From: JAAYDI01 sp052034005
GTDB lineage: Bacteria > Planctomycetota > Planctomycetia > Pirellulales > Pirellulaceae
Direction: 5' to 3'
Length of the DNA: 64,000 nt
Assembly: GCA_052034005.1 (NCBI GenBank)
Contig: JBPOJB010000033.1
Span: forward strand, 26,472 to 90,471
Both the position numbers and the translations under genes were made by a program. Of this stretch, positions 1 to 10,636 are shown in pieces; the stretch's first letter is position 1; the number at the start of each line of letters is the position of its first letter. The notes beneath the pieces were generated by a model. That model had not been told where the DNA came from. It worked only from the letters and a program-made list of their open reading frames with translations, and made no database searches.

Positions 1-170
1 AGCGAAATTATACTGAGTGGACCGATTGTCGCTTTATGTCCTTTAGCTGTCGTTGTTTGGGTGCATAGGGCCAGTTTGCATCCCGTACCCACCTCATCGG
101 ATCGAATTGGCCGCCGTAGGGTGCAGTCCACATTCGTGGCAGGTCGGATTGTTGTAAGGGAAACCGTGCT

Positions 171-1049
171 ATGACACTGCTGGGGAAGGTCTTTACTGGG
201 CTCATTCTCGTGATGAGTGTGCTATTCTTGGGATTGGCGATCTCCGTATACGCCACCCACGTGAATTGGCGCAAGGTCGTGTCGAATCCGAGTCCCGCGG
301 CGGGTGAGCAGCCTGGTCTGGAGCAGCAGCTCAAGAGGCAGCAGGACGTCAATCAGCAGCTCAAGGACCAGCAGCAGAATTTGCTGGCGGCCATCGCGCT
401 GGAGCAGTCGGCGCGTCGTTTTGCGCTGGCCGGCTTGGAAACCAAGTTGAAGGCGCGTTCGGACGAATTGGAGCGTGTTCAGCAGGAGCTGGCGACGTTG
501 ACCAACACGGAGGGCGTGACGGCCGGCGCGTTGGTCGCCGCCCAGACCGAGCTGACGAACGTGATGAACGAAGTCAAGACGCTGCGCGATACGGTTCGCG
601 ACGCGCAGAAGGATGTCGATGCCCAGTTCGCCGTCGTGGTGAAGGTCACGGATGAACTGAACCAGGCCAAGCGGATCAAGGCGGACCTCGAGAGTCGGCA
701 GGGGCCGCTCGTCGAGGCGGTGGCGGCGATGCGGGAGGCGCTGGGCAAGATGGGCGTCGGCGTGGACGTTGAGCAGGACGGCACGGTCCGCACCGATGTG
801 GACCGCATTCCGCCGATGGTCAACGGCATCGTGATCAACGTCGGCGACAAGAACCTGATCGAGATTTCGATCGGCTCGGACGACGGCATCCTGAAGGAGC
901 ACGAGTTGTATGTCTACCGTGACGACTCGTTCCTGGGCAAGGTGAGGATCATCAAGACGTCGCCCGACCGCGCCGTGGCGGAGATCATTCCGGGATTCAA
1001 GAGAGGCACAATTAGGAAGGGTGACCGTGTCGCAACGAAACTCAGCTAG
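171..1049 (+). CDS. Membrane-anchored coiled-coil protein, function unknown
   Basis: A 292-residue protein with one N-terminal membrane segment (about residues 5-27), a long Gln/Glu/Lys-rich coiled coil (about 50-185) and a compact beta-rich C-terminal part (about 215-290). The C-terminal stretch around IEISIGSDDGILKEHE, followed by an FLGKV strand, resembles the barrel half of MreC-type proteins. The order TM, coiled coil, barrel also fits, but this is my inference and not a family assignment. The ATG has AAGGGA nine bases upstream. Its 3' end overlaps the next small membrane gene by 29 bases, so the two are probably translated from one mRNA. The product should sit in the cytoplasmic membrane with the coiled coil outside the cytoplasm. 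Confidence 0.8.
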   Translation: MTLLGKVFTGLILVMSVLFLGLAISVYATHVNWRKVVSNPSPAAGEQPGLEQQLKRQQDVNQQLKDQQQNLLAAIALEQSARRFALAGLETKLKARSDELERVQQELATLTNTEGVTAGALVAAQTELTNVMNEVKTLRDTVRDAQKDVDAQFAVVVKVTDELNQAKRIKADLESRQGPLVEAVAAMREALGKMGVGVDVEQDGTVRTDVDRIPPMVNGIVINVGDKNLIEISIGSDDGILKEHELYVYRDDSFLGKVRIIKTSPDRAVAEIIPGFKRGTIRKGDRVATKLS

Positions 1050-1272
1050 TAACCGAACCGAGGGAGTCGTTCAGAAGCAGCCGCTGAACGTCTACACCGT
1101 GATGTTGATCGTGGCGTTCTGTGCGATTTCCCTGGCCTGCTTGTTGCTCTACCTGGAGCTCCGCCGGTGGGGCAGTTTCCCCTGGTGGAAGCCCGCATCG
1201 GGCGGCGGCGCCATTTCGTACCAGCTGCCGGACGACGGGCCCCCCGGGCCGTGGCCGACCCGGCTGGCGTAG
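1021..1272 (+). CDS. Small single-pass membrane protein, function unknown
   Basis: An 83-residue protein with about 25 polar residues, one hydrophobic helix (about residues 27-46) ending in Arg-Arg, then a short Gly/Pro-rich tail. The GTG start lies inside the end of the preceding coiled-coil gene and is preceded by AGGAAGGG. The 29-base overlap suggests translational coupling and a joint role with that protein. No motif that I recognise. It could be a small partner of the upstream membrane protein; that rests on position only. Confidence 0.65.
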   Translation: MTVSQRNSASNRTEGVVQKQPLNVYTVMLIVAFCAISLACLLLYLELRRWGSFPWWKPASGGGAISYQLPDDGPPGPWPTRLA

Positions 1273-1544
1273 ACGGAGCCCTTTCCGCTCTCTCTTTTCG
1301 CTCTGTGACTCGCACCGCGCCCGGGCGGCCGACCTGTCCGTTTCTCGGTGCGCGGGCCTCGGGTGGTACCCTGGCGATCCGGGTCGGCGGCCGGCCGCGT
1401 GGCGGGCGGGGCCTGGGCCTCGGTTTCCCCTGCAAATGGCTTAGTAGCAACGCTTTGCGCCCGTTTGGTCCGATTGTCGCCGCGCGGCCGAAATGATAAA
1501 CTCACGGCTTATCGCTCCGTGCGTTTGTCAGAAAGGACGCCCTG

Positions 1545-4226
1545 GTGTCTTCCGATTCAATTCCGCCCGATGACGCATCTGAGTCCAGTCCCGCACCCGA
1601 CCAGGAGGCCCGTCAGGACGACGCGGGTCAAGCGGGCGACAACGGCCGCGAGAACCTGGTCGATTTGCCCATCGAGGACGAGCTCAAACAGAGCTACCTG
1701 ACGTACGCCATGAGCGTGATTGTCAGCCGCGCGTTGCCGGACGTGCGTGACGGGCTCAAGCCGTCCCAGCGCCGCATTCTGGTGGCCATGAACGATCTGA
1801 ACCTGGGGCCCGGCTCCGCTCGGATCAAATGCGCCAAGATCTCGGGCGACACGAGCGGCAACTATCATCCGCACGGCGAGGCCGTGATCTATCCGACGCT
1901 GGTGCGGATGGCTCAAGAGTGGAACATGAACCACGTCTTGATCGACAAGCAGGGGAACTTCGGCTCGATCGCCGGCCTGCCGCCGGCCGCCATGCGGTAC
2001 ACCGAAGCGCGGCTCTCGCCCGTCGCCGCGCTGATGCTGGAAGACCTGAAACTGGACACGGTGGACTACGTTCCGACCTATGACGAGAGCCGCACAGAGC
2101 CCACGGTGCTCCCGTCGAAGTTCCCCAACCTGCTGGTCAACGGCGCCACGGGCATTGCGGTCGGCATGGCCACATCGATCCCGCCGCACAACCTGCGCGA
2201 GATCTGCGACGCGCTGATTCGGGTCATCGACGATCCGGACGTCACGATCGACGAGCTGATGGAGGTGGTCGAAGGGCCCGATTTCCCGACGGGCGGCGTG
2301 ATCTGCGGCCGCAGCGGGATCCGGCGCGCGTTCTACACGGGTCGGGGCACGATCGTCGTCCGGGCGCGGGCGCGGATCGAAGAGCAGGCGAAGGGGCGTG
2401 CCCGGATCGTCGTCTCGGAGATCCCCTACCAGCAGTTCCGCGACCGGGTGATCAAGAGCATCGCGGACCTGGTGAACGACGGCCGGATCAAAGGCATCTC
2501 GGGGATCCGCGACGAGAGCGATCTCAAGGAGCCGGTGCGGCTGGTGATCGACATCAAGCGGGACGCGGACCCCGAAGTCGTGCTCAATCAGCTCTACGAG
2601 TTCTCGCCGCTGCAGGACTCCTTCTCGCTGATCCATCTCGCCCTGGTCGACGGCAAGCCGCGCGAGCTGAACTTCAAGGAGTTGCTCGAGGAGTTCATCC
2701 GCCACCGGGTCGTGGTGATTCGCCGCCGCACGCAGTTCCTGCTGGCCAAGGCGCGGCGGCGCAAGCATACGGTGGAAGGCCTCCTGCTGGCGCTGGCCAA
2801 TATCGACGAGATCATCCGGATCATTCGCGCCTCCCACACCCAGGCGGAGGCGAAGACCGGCCTGATGGGCGTCACCTGCCCGGCCGCCATGATGCAGCGC
2901 GCGTTGGGCGAAGCGGGGTATCGGGTCTTCGTGGAAGAGCGCGGCGAGGCCGACGCCTATTCGCTCACGGCCGTCCAGGCGGACGCCATCCTCCGGATGA
3001 CGCTCGGCCAGCTGGTGAACCTGGAACAGGAACGGCTGGCCGAGGAACACCGGGGCCTGCTCGAGGAGATCACCGGTCACCTGGAACTGCTCGCCGACGT
3101 GAGACACATCCGGGCGGTCATCAAAGATGACCTGCGCGAGATCAAGCGCAAGTTCGGCCAGGATCGGCGCACGGAGATCAGCGGTGAGGAGATCGGCAGC
3201 ATCGACCTGGAGGACCTGATCAAGGAAGAGACGATGGTGGTGTCGATCAGCCATCGCGGCTACATCAAGCGGACGGCCGTGAGTGTCTATCGTGCCCAGC
3301 GCCGCGGCGGCAAGGGGCTCAAGGGCGCCAGCACCGAGGAGGAGGATCCGATCGAGCACGTGTTCGCGGCCAGTACGCACGACTACCTGCTGTTCTTCAC
3401 CAACAAGGGCCGCGTCTACTGGCAGAAGGTGTACGAGCTGCCCGACCTGAGCCGCGAGAGCCGCGGCCGGGCTGTGGTCAACCTGCTGAACCTCGCCCCG
3501 GACGAGAAGATCGCCGACTGCCTGTCGGTGCCCAATTTCGACCTGCCCGGCCACTTCCTGATGAAGGCGACGCGCAAAGGGCTGGTCAAGAAGACGCCCC
3601 TGGACCAATACAGCCGGCCCAAGCGGGGCGGTATCATCGCCATCAAGTTGCGCGACGACGATGAGCTGGTGGATGTCGTGGTCACCAAGCCGGGCGACGA
3701 AGTGGTGTTGGCCACCGCCACCGGCATGGCCATCCGGTTCCCCGAGTCCGACGCCCGCCCGATGGGGCGCAACACGTCGGGCGTCAAAGGGGTCACGCTC
3801 CAGGGCGATGACGAACTGGTCGGCATGGTCGTGGCCGATCCCGCGGCGACGCTGCTGACCGCCTGCGAAAACGGGTTCGGCAAGCGGACCCCGTTCGGGA
3901 TCGGTTCGCCCAGCGAGGAGGACGCGGAGGAGGAGGCCGGGTCGGCGGCCCGCTATCGCACGCAACACCGTGGCGGCAAGGGGCTGCGCGACATCAAGAC
4001 GACCGAGCGCAACGGGCGCGTGATCGGGATCGCGCGCGTCTCGGACGACGATGAAGTCATGATGATGACGGCGCGAGGCAAGATCCAGCGCGTGGCGGCC
4101 AGCGAGATCAGCGTCATCGGCCGCAACACGCAGGGCGTGCGGATCATGACGCTCGATGACGACGACATGCTGGCGGCCATCGTCCGCGTGCCACAAGAGG
4201 AAGTATCCGACGGCGATCTGAGCTGA
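1545..4226 (+). CDS. gyrA: DNA gyrase subunit A
   Basis: An 893-residue type IIA topoisomerase A subunit, which breaks and rejoins DNA together with GyrB and introduces negative supercoils. The catalytic Tyr is residue 152 in AAMRYTEARL. The C-terminal beta-pinwheel starts with a canonical GyrA box, QRRGGKG, at 585-591. That marks it as gyrase rather than topoisomerase IV. A second, similar QHRGGKG motif lies near residue 805. In the quinolone-resistance region the sequence is GEAVIYP: the positions equal to E. coli Ser83 and Asp87 are Ala113 and Pro117. The GTG start at 1545 has AGAAAGGA upstream, and the first 40 residues are an acidic, low-complexity extension. The end lies 23 bases before gmd. 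Confidence 0.97.
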   Translation: MSSDSIPPDDASESSPAPDQEARQDDAGQAGDNGRENLVDLPIEDELKQSYLTYAMSVIVSRALPDVRDGLKPSQRRILVAMNDLNLGPGSARIKCAKISGDTSGNYHPHGEAVIYPTLVRMAQEWNMNHVLIDKQGNFGSIAGLPPAAMRYTEARLSPVAALMLEDLKLDTVDYVPTYDESRTEPTVLPSKFPNLLVNGATGIAVGMATSIPPHNLREICDALIRVIDDPDVTIDELMEVVEGPDFPTGGVICGRSGIRRAFYTGRGTIVVRARARIEEQAKGRARIVVSEIPYQQFRDRVIKSIADLVNDGRIKGISGIRDESDLKEPVRLVIDIKRDADPEVVLNQLYEFSPLQDSFSLIHLALVDGKPRELNFKELLEEFIRHRVVVIRRRTQFLLAKARRRKHTVEGLLLALANIDEIIRIIRASHTQAEAKTGLMGVTCPAAMMQRALGEAGYRVFVEERGEADAYSLTAVQADAILRMTLGQLVNLEQERLAEEHRGLLEEITGHLELLADVRHIRAVIKDDLREIKRKFGQDRRTEISGEEIGSIDLEDLIKEETMVVSISHRGYIKRTAVSVYRAQRRGGKGLKGASTEEEDPIEHVFAASTHDYLLFFTNKGRVYWQKVYELPDLSRESRGRAVVNLLNLAPDEKIADCLSVPNFDLPGHFLMKATRKGLVKKTPLDQYSRPKRGGIIAIKLRDDDELVDVVVTKPGDEVVLATATGMAIRFPESDARPMGRNTSGVKGVTLQGDDELVGMVVADPAATLLTACENGFGKRTPFGIGSPSEEDAEEEAGSAARYRTQHRGGKGLRDIKTTERNGRVIGIARVSDDDEVMMMTARGKIQRVAASEISVIGRNTQGVRIMTLDDDDMLAAIVRVPQEEVSDGDLS

Positions 4227-4249
4227 CCCTTGGCGATAGGAGACCGTGC

Positions 4250-5221
4250 GTGACCAAGCGAGCACTCATCACTGGCATTACGGGGCAGGATGGTGCCTAT
4301 CTGGCCGAGTTCCTGTTGCAGCGCGGATATGCGGTCCATGGCATGGTGCGCCGGTCCAGCTCGGAGAACTTCGAACGCATCAGCCACCTGCATGACAAGA
4401 TCCAACTGCACCAGGCCGACTTGCTGGACCAGCTGTCCATCGTGCGGCTGGTCGACGCCGTCCGCCCCCACCACCTGTACAACCTGGCCGCCATGAGCTT
4501 CGTACCGACCAGTTTCGAGCAGCCGCTGCTCACCGGTGAATTCACCGGCCTGGGAGTCACTCGCGTGCTCGAGGCGGTCCGGACCGTCGATCGGTCGATC
4601 CGCGTGTATCAGGCGAGCAGCAGCGAGATGTTCGGGTCGGTGCGGGAGGAGCCGCAGCGCGAGACGACCCCCTTCTGGCCGCGGAGCCCGTACGGGGTGG
4701 CGAAAGTCTACGGGTACTGGATCACGGTCAACTACCGGGAGAGCTACGACCTTTTCGCGTGCAACGGGATCCTGTTCAATCACGAGAGCCCGCTGCGCGG
4801 CAAGGAGTTCGTCACGCGGAAGATCACCGACGCGGTGGCGCGGATCAAGCTCGGTGTCCAGAAGAAGCTCAAACTCGGCAACCTCGATGCCCTGCGCGAC
4901 TGGGGGTTCGCCGGCGACTACGTGCGCGCCATGTGGATGATGCTCGATCACGACACGCCGGACGACTACGTCATCGCCACCGGCGAGAAGCACTCGGTGC
5001 GCGAGTTCGCCCAGATCGCGTTCCAACACGTGGGCCTGGACTGGCAGGACCACGTGGAAGTCGATCCCCGGTTCCTGCGACCCGCGGAAGTGACCACGCT
5101 GTGCGGCGATTGCACCAAGGCCAGGCAGACTTTGGGCTGGGAGCCGCAAGTGCCGTTCGAGGATCTGGTGCGGATGATGGTCGACGCCGACCTGAATCGC
5201 GTCAAGAAGGAAATCGCGTGA
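4250..5221 (+). CDS. gmd: GDP-mannose 4,6-dehydratase
   Basis: A 323-residue extended short-chain dehydrogenase. It converts GDP-D-mannose to GDP-4-keto-6-deoxy-D-mannose, the entry to GDP-rhamnose and GDP-fucose. The N-terminal ITGITGQDG is the Gmd-type NADP loop, RRSSSENF follows at about 32-39, and the catalytic pair is Tyr148 and Lys152 in YGVAK. The substrate-binding stretch NHESPLRGKEFVTRKI is typical of the family. GTG start with GATAGGAGA upstream. The stop overlaps the GTG of the next reductase gene by four bases (GTGA), so the two are translationally coupled. The length is at the short end for Gmd. Confidence 0.92.
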   Translation: MTKRALITGITGQDGAYLAEFLLQRGYAVHGMVRRSSSENFERISHLHDKIQLHQADLLDQLSIVRLVDAVRPHHLYNLAAMSFVPTSFEQPLLTGEFTGLGVTRVLEAVRTVDRSIRVYQASSSEMFGSVREEPQRETTPFWPRSPYGVAKVYGYWITVNYRESYDLFACNGILFNHESPLRGKEFVTRKITDAVARIKLGVQKKLKLGNLDALRDWGFAGDYVRAMWMMLDHDTPDDYVIATGEKHSVREFAQIAFQHVGLDWQDHVEVDPRFLRPAEVTTLCGDCTKARQTLGWEPQVPFEDLVRMMVDADLNRVKKEIA

Positions 5222-6156
5222 GAGCGCTGATCACGGGGATCACGGGATTCGCCGGACAATACCTGGCGGAACACCTGCTGGACCACGGTGACGAGGTCGT
5301 CGGATCGACCTACCGGGAATCCTGGCATCGCGACGCGGCACCGGCGCTGCAGCAACAGGTGCCGCTCATCGAGTGGAACCTGGCCGAGCCGACCCCGCCG
5401 GCCGTGCACCGGCAAGTGCACCAGTGGGCCGTCGACCAGATCTTCCACCTGGCCGCGATCAGCGTCCCGGGCGAGTGTGGAGGCGGGGAACCTTCGCCGC
5501 TGGCCTCCGCGGTGAACGTCGGCGGCACCCGCGCCGTGCTCGAATTGGCCCACACCCTCTCCCCGCCGCCGCGCGTCCTGGTCGTCAGCAGCTCGCATGT
5601 CTACGCGCCCGTGTCGGACCAGCGCCCGCGCGTCGCCGAGGATGCGCCGCTGGGGCCGACCGGCGCCTACGGGATCACGAAACTCCGCGGTGAACAGCTT
5701 TGCCGCGAGGCCGCGGACCAAGGCCTGGATGTGATCGTCGCGCGGGCCTTCCAGCACGCCGGGCCGCGCCAGCTCCCCAAGTTCATGTTGCCCGAATGGG
5801 TTGAGCAGTTCGTGCGGCCCGGCTCCGAACCGATCCGCGTCGTCACGCTCGACAGCCATAACGATCTGAGCGACGTACGCGACGTCGTGCGCGCCTACCG
5901 CGACCTGCTGGCCTGCCCGCACACCCGGGGGACCTATAACGTGGGTAGCGGTATTAGCGTTCGTAGCGGCGAGATCTTCGATCGCCTCGTCGAACTCACC
6001 GGACGCCGCACAGGCGTCATCCAGCTGAGCCCGGGACCCCGATATCACCCGATTGCCGATATCACACGCATCACGACCGACACGGGTTGGATACCCCGCG
6101 TCCCCCTCCAACAGACGCTTCGCGACACGCTGTCCTATTTCCAAGCCCTGGGATAG
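5218..6156 (+). CDS. rmd: NAD-dependent epimerase/reductase, probable GDP-6-deoxy-D-mannose reductase
   Basis: A 312-residue Rossmann-fold sugar-nucleotide enzyme beginning RALITGITGFAGQYLAEHLL. Catalytic residues are Tyr151 and Lys155 in YGITK, with a Ser-rich strand VVSSSHVYAP before them. Because it is coupled to gmd by a GTGA overlap, the likely reaction is reduction of the 4-keto intermediate to GDP-D-rhamnose (Rmd) or a talose isomer. The exact stereochemistry cannot be read from sequence. The open frame extends upstream inside gmd, but the GTG at 5218 gives the proper Rossmann N-terminus. It would feed surface polysaccharide or glycoprotein synthesis. Confidence 0.8.
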   Translation: MRALITGITGFAGQYLAEHLLDHGDEVVGSTYRESWHRDAAPALQQQVPLIEWNLAEPTPPAVHRQVHQWAVDQIFHLAAISVPGECGGGEPSPLASAVNVGGTRAVLELAHTLSPPPRVLVVSSSHVYAPVSDQRPRVAEDAPLGPTGAYGITKLRGEQLCREAADQGLDVIVARAFQHAGPRQLPKFMLPEWVEQFVRPGSEPIRVVTLDSHNDLSDVRDVVRAYRDLLACPHTRGTYNVGSGISVRSGEIFDRLVELTGRRTGVIQLSPGPRYHPIADITRITTDTGWIPRVPLQQTLRDTLSYFQALG

Positions 6157-6262
6157 CCCTCCAGCCTGGCGACCGCGCGCTCGGCGCGCAGCCCGCCCAG
6201 CCGGCCCCGGCCACACCCGCCGCGCGGCCGGAATGTGCAATACTTGGTCGGAGGAAACGCCC

Positions 6263-7591
<1,329 letters not shown>

Positions 7592-7689
7592 ATCCGTCGG
7601 CCCCATCGCCCCGCGATGCCTCGATCGCCCGCACCCGCCCGGCTAGGAGCGGAGAATGCCGAAGGGGCGAGCGGAGAGCGATGAGCAGC

Positions 7690-7752
7690 GAGTGCAGAGT
7701 GCAGAACAGGGAGTGCAGAGTGCAGAAGGGAGGAGGAGTGCGGAGTGCAGAA
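7690..7752 (+). repeat. Three copies of a 17-bp purine-rich repeat
   Basis: The unit GAGTGCAGAGTGCAGAA occurs at 7690-7706 and 7711-7727, with a one-base variant at 7736-7752. The units are separated by short purine spacers. The same unit recurs in a larger array at 8256-8353, so the two arrays bracket cutA. There is no open reading frame of quality here. Confidence 0.9.
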
Positions 7753-7835
7753 CGGGGCGTCGATACAATAGGTCTGGCGGTTTCCTGAACTAAGGTGCTT
7801 TTCTTGCGGCGCCGCGAGCGCCGGGCGGGCGTGCG

Positions 7836-8165
7836 ATGGATACAGCAATCCAGATCGTGACGACAACGGACAGCCAACAGCTTGCGCTGGCGATCGCGAG
7901 GGATCTCGTAGAGAACCGATTAGCTGCCTGCGTACAGGTAAGCGGCCCGATGACCAGCGTGTACCGCTGGGAAGGACAGATCGAAACGGCCACCGAGTGG
8001 ACTTGTACGATCAAGACGGTTGGCGACTTGTACCGCGTCGTGGAGTCGCGCATTCGGCAGCTGCATACCTACCAGGTCCCAGAGATCGTCGCGCTACCGC
8101 TGGTCGACGGAAGCGCGGACTACCTGGCTTGGCTGCGCCAGGAGGTGACAAACATCCAGCCGTAA
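7836..8165 (+). CDS. cutA: Divalent-cation tolerance protein CutA
   Basis: A 109-residue protein with the typical CutA length and core: TTTDSQQLALAIARDLVENR near the start, then AACVQV, a YRWEGQIE strand, TIKT, and the HTYQVPEIVALP segment near the C-terminus. The family forms very stable trimers with a PII-like ferredoxin fold; the copper-tolerance role is historical and the cellular function is uncertain. It is a single gene flanked on both sides by arrays of the same 17-bp repeat. No convincing ribosome-binding site precedes the ATG. Confidence 0.93.
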   Translation: MDTAIQIVTTTDSQQLALAIARDLVENRLAACVQVSGPMTSVYRWEGQIETATEWTCTIKTVGDLYRVVESRIRQLHTYQVPEIVALPLVDGSADYLAWLRQEVTNIQP

Positions 8166-8255
8166 CGGCCGCCGGGGAGCCGACCGGAGCAGGTGCGCGA
8201 CGGGCAGCAAGTGCGGAGGGAAGAAGGAGGAGTCTAGGAGGGAAGAAGGGAAGAG

Positions 8256-8353
8256 GAGTGCAGAGTGCAGAACAAGGAGTGCAGAGTGCAGAAGGGAGAG
8301 GAGTGCAGAGTGCAGAACAAGGAGTGCAGAGTGCAGAAGGGAGAGGAGTGCAG
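8256..8353 (+). repeat. Tandem 45-bp repeat built from the 17-bp unit
   Basis: Four full copies of GAGTGCAGAGTGCAGAA (8256, 8277, 8301, 8322) and one truncated copy at 8346. They alternate between two spacers, so 8256-8300 and 8301-8345 are identical 45-bp blocks. The array lies in the 311-base gap 8166-8476 between cutA and the J-like gene. The rest of the gap is purine-rich plus-strand sequence and I see no gene in it. Confidence 0.92.
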
Positions 8354-8476
8354 GAGGGAGGAACAACAAAAAGGGCTGGAAACTGGCCCCCTGCAGCGGT
8401 ATGCTGAACGAGTGCGTTGACGCGCGCCGTCCGAGATGGTGGGAGCAGAACGTTCGGCCGTAGGCGGTCCTGTCCC

Positions 8477-10564
8477 ATGTCGTTCGACCCTTATCACCAA
8501 TGGCTTGGCATTCCACCGGAGGAGCAGCCGGCCGATCACTACCGGTTGCTCGGCATCCGCCGGTTCGAGCAGGATGCGAACGTGATTGAGACGTCGGCCG
8601 AGCGTCAGTTGTTGCTGCTCAAGACGCGTCAGAACGGGCCGCACGGCAAACTGACGCAACAGCTGATGAATGAGGTTACCTCAGCGCGGCTCTGCCTGCT
8701 GGACGTGCGACGGAAAGCCGAGTACGACGCGCAGTTGCGTCAGCGCGCCGACAGCCCAACGCCAGCCCAGTCGCTCGACAGCCAGCCGCGCATGAGCGAA
8801 CCGGCCGGTCCGATGATCTTGACGGTCGAGCACGACATGCCGCTGCCGGACGAGCCGTGGTTGGACGAGCCGCTGCCGGACGAGCCGTGGTCGGATGCCG
8901 CGCCCGGCGCCTCATGGTCATCACCCCTGTACCCTGCGGCGCCGTTGAAAGCGCGGGCGAAGGGCAGCCGCGATCGCTCGAGGGAATGGGAGGGCGCGCG
9001 GCGGCTTTCCGCCGGTTGGCGGCTGGTGCTTGGTGGAGCGGTCACGACAGCCTTGTTGTCGCTCGCGCTCCTCGGGCTGTCCCGACTCACGGGCAAGGGC
9101 GGGAGTGACAATATATTGGCCGACACGGATCCGGTCGCGAAGTCCGACGGCGAGGGGAATAGCTCGGCACCGGTGCGGCCACCGCCCGCCCCGCCCGGCG
9201 CTCCACCTCAACCGCCCCAACCGCCGGTTCCGGCGGGCCCCGGCACCACGCCGGGGGTCGCTGATCCGCCGATCGTGGCGGCACGCGTGCCAGGACCAGG
9301 CAGCGCTTTGCAGAGCGTGGACCTGCGAGACAACGAGCCATACCGCCCGGACCCACAGCCAGCCGGCGGCCCTGCTGACGGGAACCGTTACGGTTTTAGT
9401 CCGGGCCGACACGCTGCCGAGGAACCGAACGTGTCGCGGGTGTCGCAACCGGTCGCCGGCCCCGATGGCCCGCCGATCGAGTTTGATCTGTCGGCGGCCA
9501 TTGCGGCCGGGGGGCCCGAAAACATCCTGTTGACAGATCAGTTGCCGACCCTTGACGCCTCGTGGCAGCTCCTGCTGGAGGACTATTCATCGCCGACGGG
9601 TACTTCGCGGTTCTCGGTCGGCGTCGTGGAGGCCGCGGGGCATGCGGTACGCTGGCCGGTGGTCGACCGGGCCGTGGCGGTGCCTGTCGAGCCGGGCGGC
9701 GCGTCGCGCGAGCCGGGCGGCGCGGAAGCGGCGCTGTTGGCCCACCTGGAAACCGGACCTGCCGGGCTGTTCGTGAAGTTCTCAGCTTCCGCGAGCCCGG
9801 AGTTGATTGAGCAGTTCAGTTTCTGCATGCTGGTCTTCCGCAAGGCGACGGCGGCGCATCGCATCCAGCTGCGAACGCGCGAGCGGATGCCGCCTGTGGA
9901 GATCAAGTTTGAGAAGGCCAAGGAGACCATCGTCTTGGGCGGCTTGCCGATGGTCGGCATGGTGGCGAGGGACCGCGTCCTGTTGGAAGTCTTGCACGTC
10001 GACACGCGCGGGGCCGCGCCACCGACCGCCTGGCAGCCAACAGGCGTGAACCAGGAGTTGACGATCCCACTGGACAGTCAGCAAGAATGTGAATTGAGGA
10101 TCACGCTCTCGGACGCCGACGGGCAGTATAGCCTCGCGGTGCTGCCCCGCTACCTGTCGAGCGATCGCCGTCAGCAGCTGGTGGCCACCGAGGTCAGGAA
10201 GGACCTGGCTCGCCAGCAGTCCCGGTTGACCAGGAGCCAGAAAGAGATGGCGGGCGCGCAGGAGGATCTGTTGGCAATCGCGCGGAAGCTGGATGGCCTG
10301 AGCCTCGTAACGCCGAGCTCGAACCAGGAGGCGGCGGCGCTGCGCGTTCAGATGGCTCAGCTCCAGCAGATGGCAGCGAGTGCGACATCGAAGGCGCGCC
10401 GGCTTTCCGAAGTGTGCCCGAAGCTGGAGCAGACGATCGAGCGGACGCAACGCGTCCTGGCGTTGGTTGATCAATTGTCCGGCGGTTCCGGACTCCATTT
10501 CCGTGTGCTGGCCCGGGGCGAGCTGGGTGATCTGGTGCTCTTGCAGGCCGCGTCGGACCAATAG
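8477..10564 (+). CDS. J-domain-like membrane protein of planctomycete type
   Basis: A 695-residue protein. Residues 1-90 (opening SFDPYHQWLGIPPEEQP, then DHYRLLGI, and later a RKAEYD motif) have the layout of a J domain. The HPD tripeptide needed to stimulate Hsp70 is absent. A short duplication of the PLPDEPW motif follows at about 123-138, then one membrane helix (about 182-202), a Pro/Gly-rich linker, a beta-rich region (about 340-560) and a C-terminal coiled coil. The ATG at 8477 is chosen because the conserved N-terminus begins there. It heads a codirectional group with a secreted protein, an FHA protein and an Hsp70. That suggests a membrane-linked chaperone or signalling role; this is inference. 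Confidence 0.8.
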   Translation: MSFDPYHQWLGIPPEEQPADHYRLLGIRRFEQDANVIETSAERQLLLLKTRQNGPHGKLTQQLMNEVTSARLCLLDVRRKAEYDAQLRQRADSPTPAQSLDSQPRMSEPAGPMILTVEHDMPLPDEPWLDEPLPDEPWSDAAPGASWSSPLYPAAPLKARAKGSRDRSREWEGARRLSAGWRLVLGGAVTTALLSLALLGLSRLTGKGGSDNILADTDPVAKSDGEGNSSAPVRPPPAPPGAPPQPPQPPVPAGPGTTPGVADPPIVAARVPGPGSALQSVDLRDNEPYRPDPQPAGGPADGNRYGFSPGRHAAEEPNVSRVSQPVAGPDGPPIEFDLSAAIAAGGPENILLTDQLPTLDASWQLLLEDYSSPTGTSRFSVGVVEAAGHAVRWPVVDRAVAVPVEPGGASREPGGAEAALLAHLETGPAGLFVKFSASASPELIEQFSFCMLVFRKATAAHRIQLRTRERMPPVEIKFEKAKETIVLGGLPMVGMVARDRVLLEVLHVDTRGAAPPTAWQPTGVNQELTIPLDSQQECELRITLSDADGQYSLAVLPRYLSSDRRQQLVATEVRKDLARQQSRLTRSQKEMAGAQEDLLAIARKLDGLSLVTPSSNQEAAALRVQMAQLQQMAASATSKARRLSEVCPKLEQTIERTQRVLALVDQLSGGSGLHFRVLARGELGDLVLLQAASDQ

Positions 10565-10636
10565 AGGCCGTTTGTTGTGACAGGTTACAGGTGTGAGGCG
10601 CGTATTCGATACCCCATGCATGCAGGTGAAATCATC

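Noticed and set aside
1557..4265. A 902-codon open frame on the minus strand across gyrA
   Set aside because: It mirrors the third-position bias of a GC-rich gene. Its translation is rich in His/Arg/Asp without any domain, while gyrA on the plus strand has every expected motif.
4759..5217. An N-terminal extension of the reductase gene inside gmd
   Set aside because: The frame is open but the residues are not protein-like; the GTG at 5218 gives the correct Rossmann start and a GTGA overlap.
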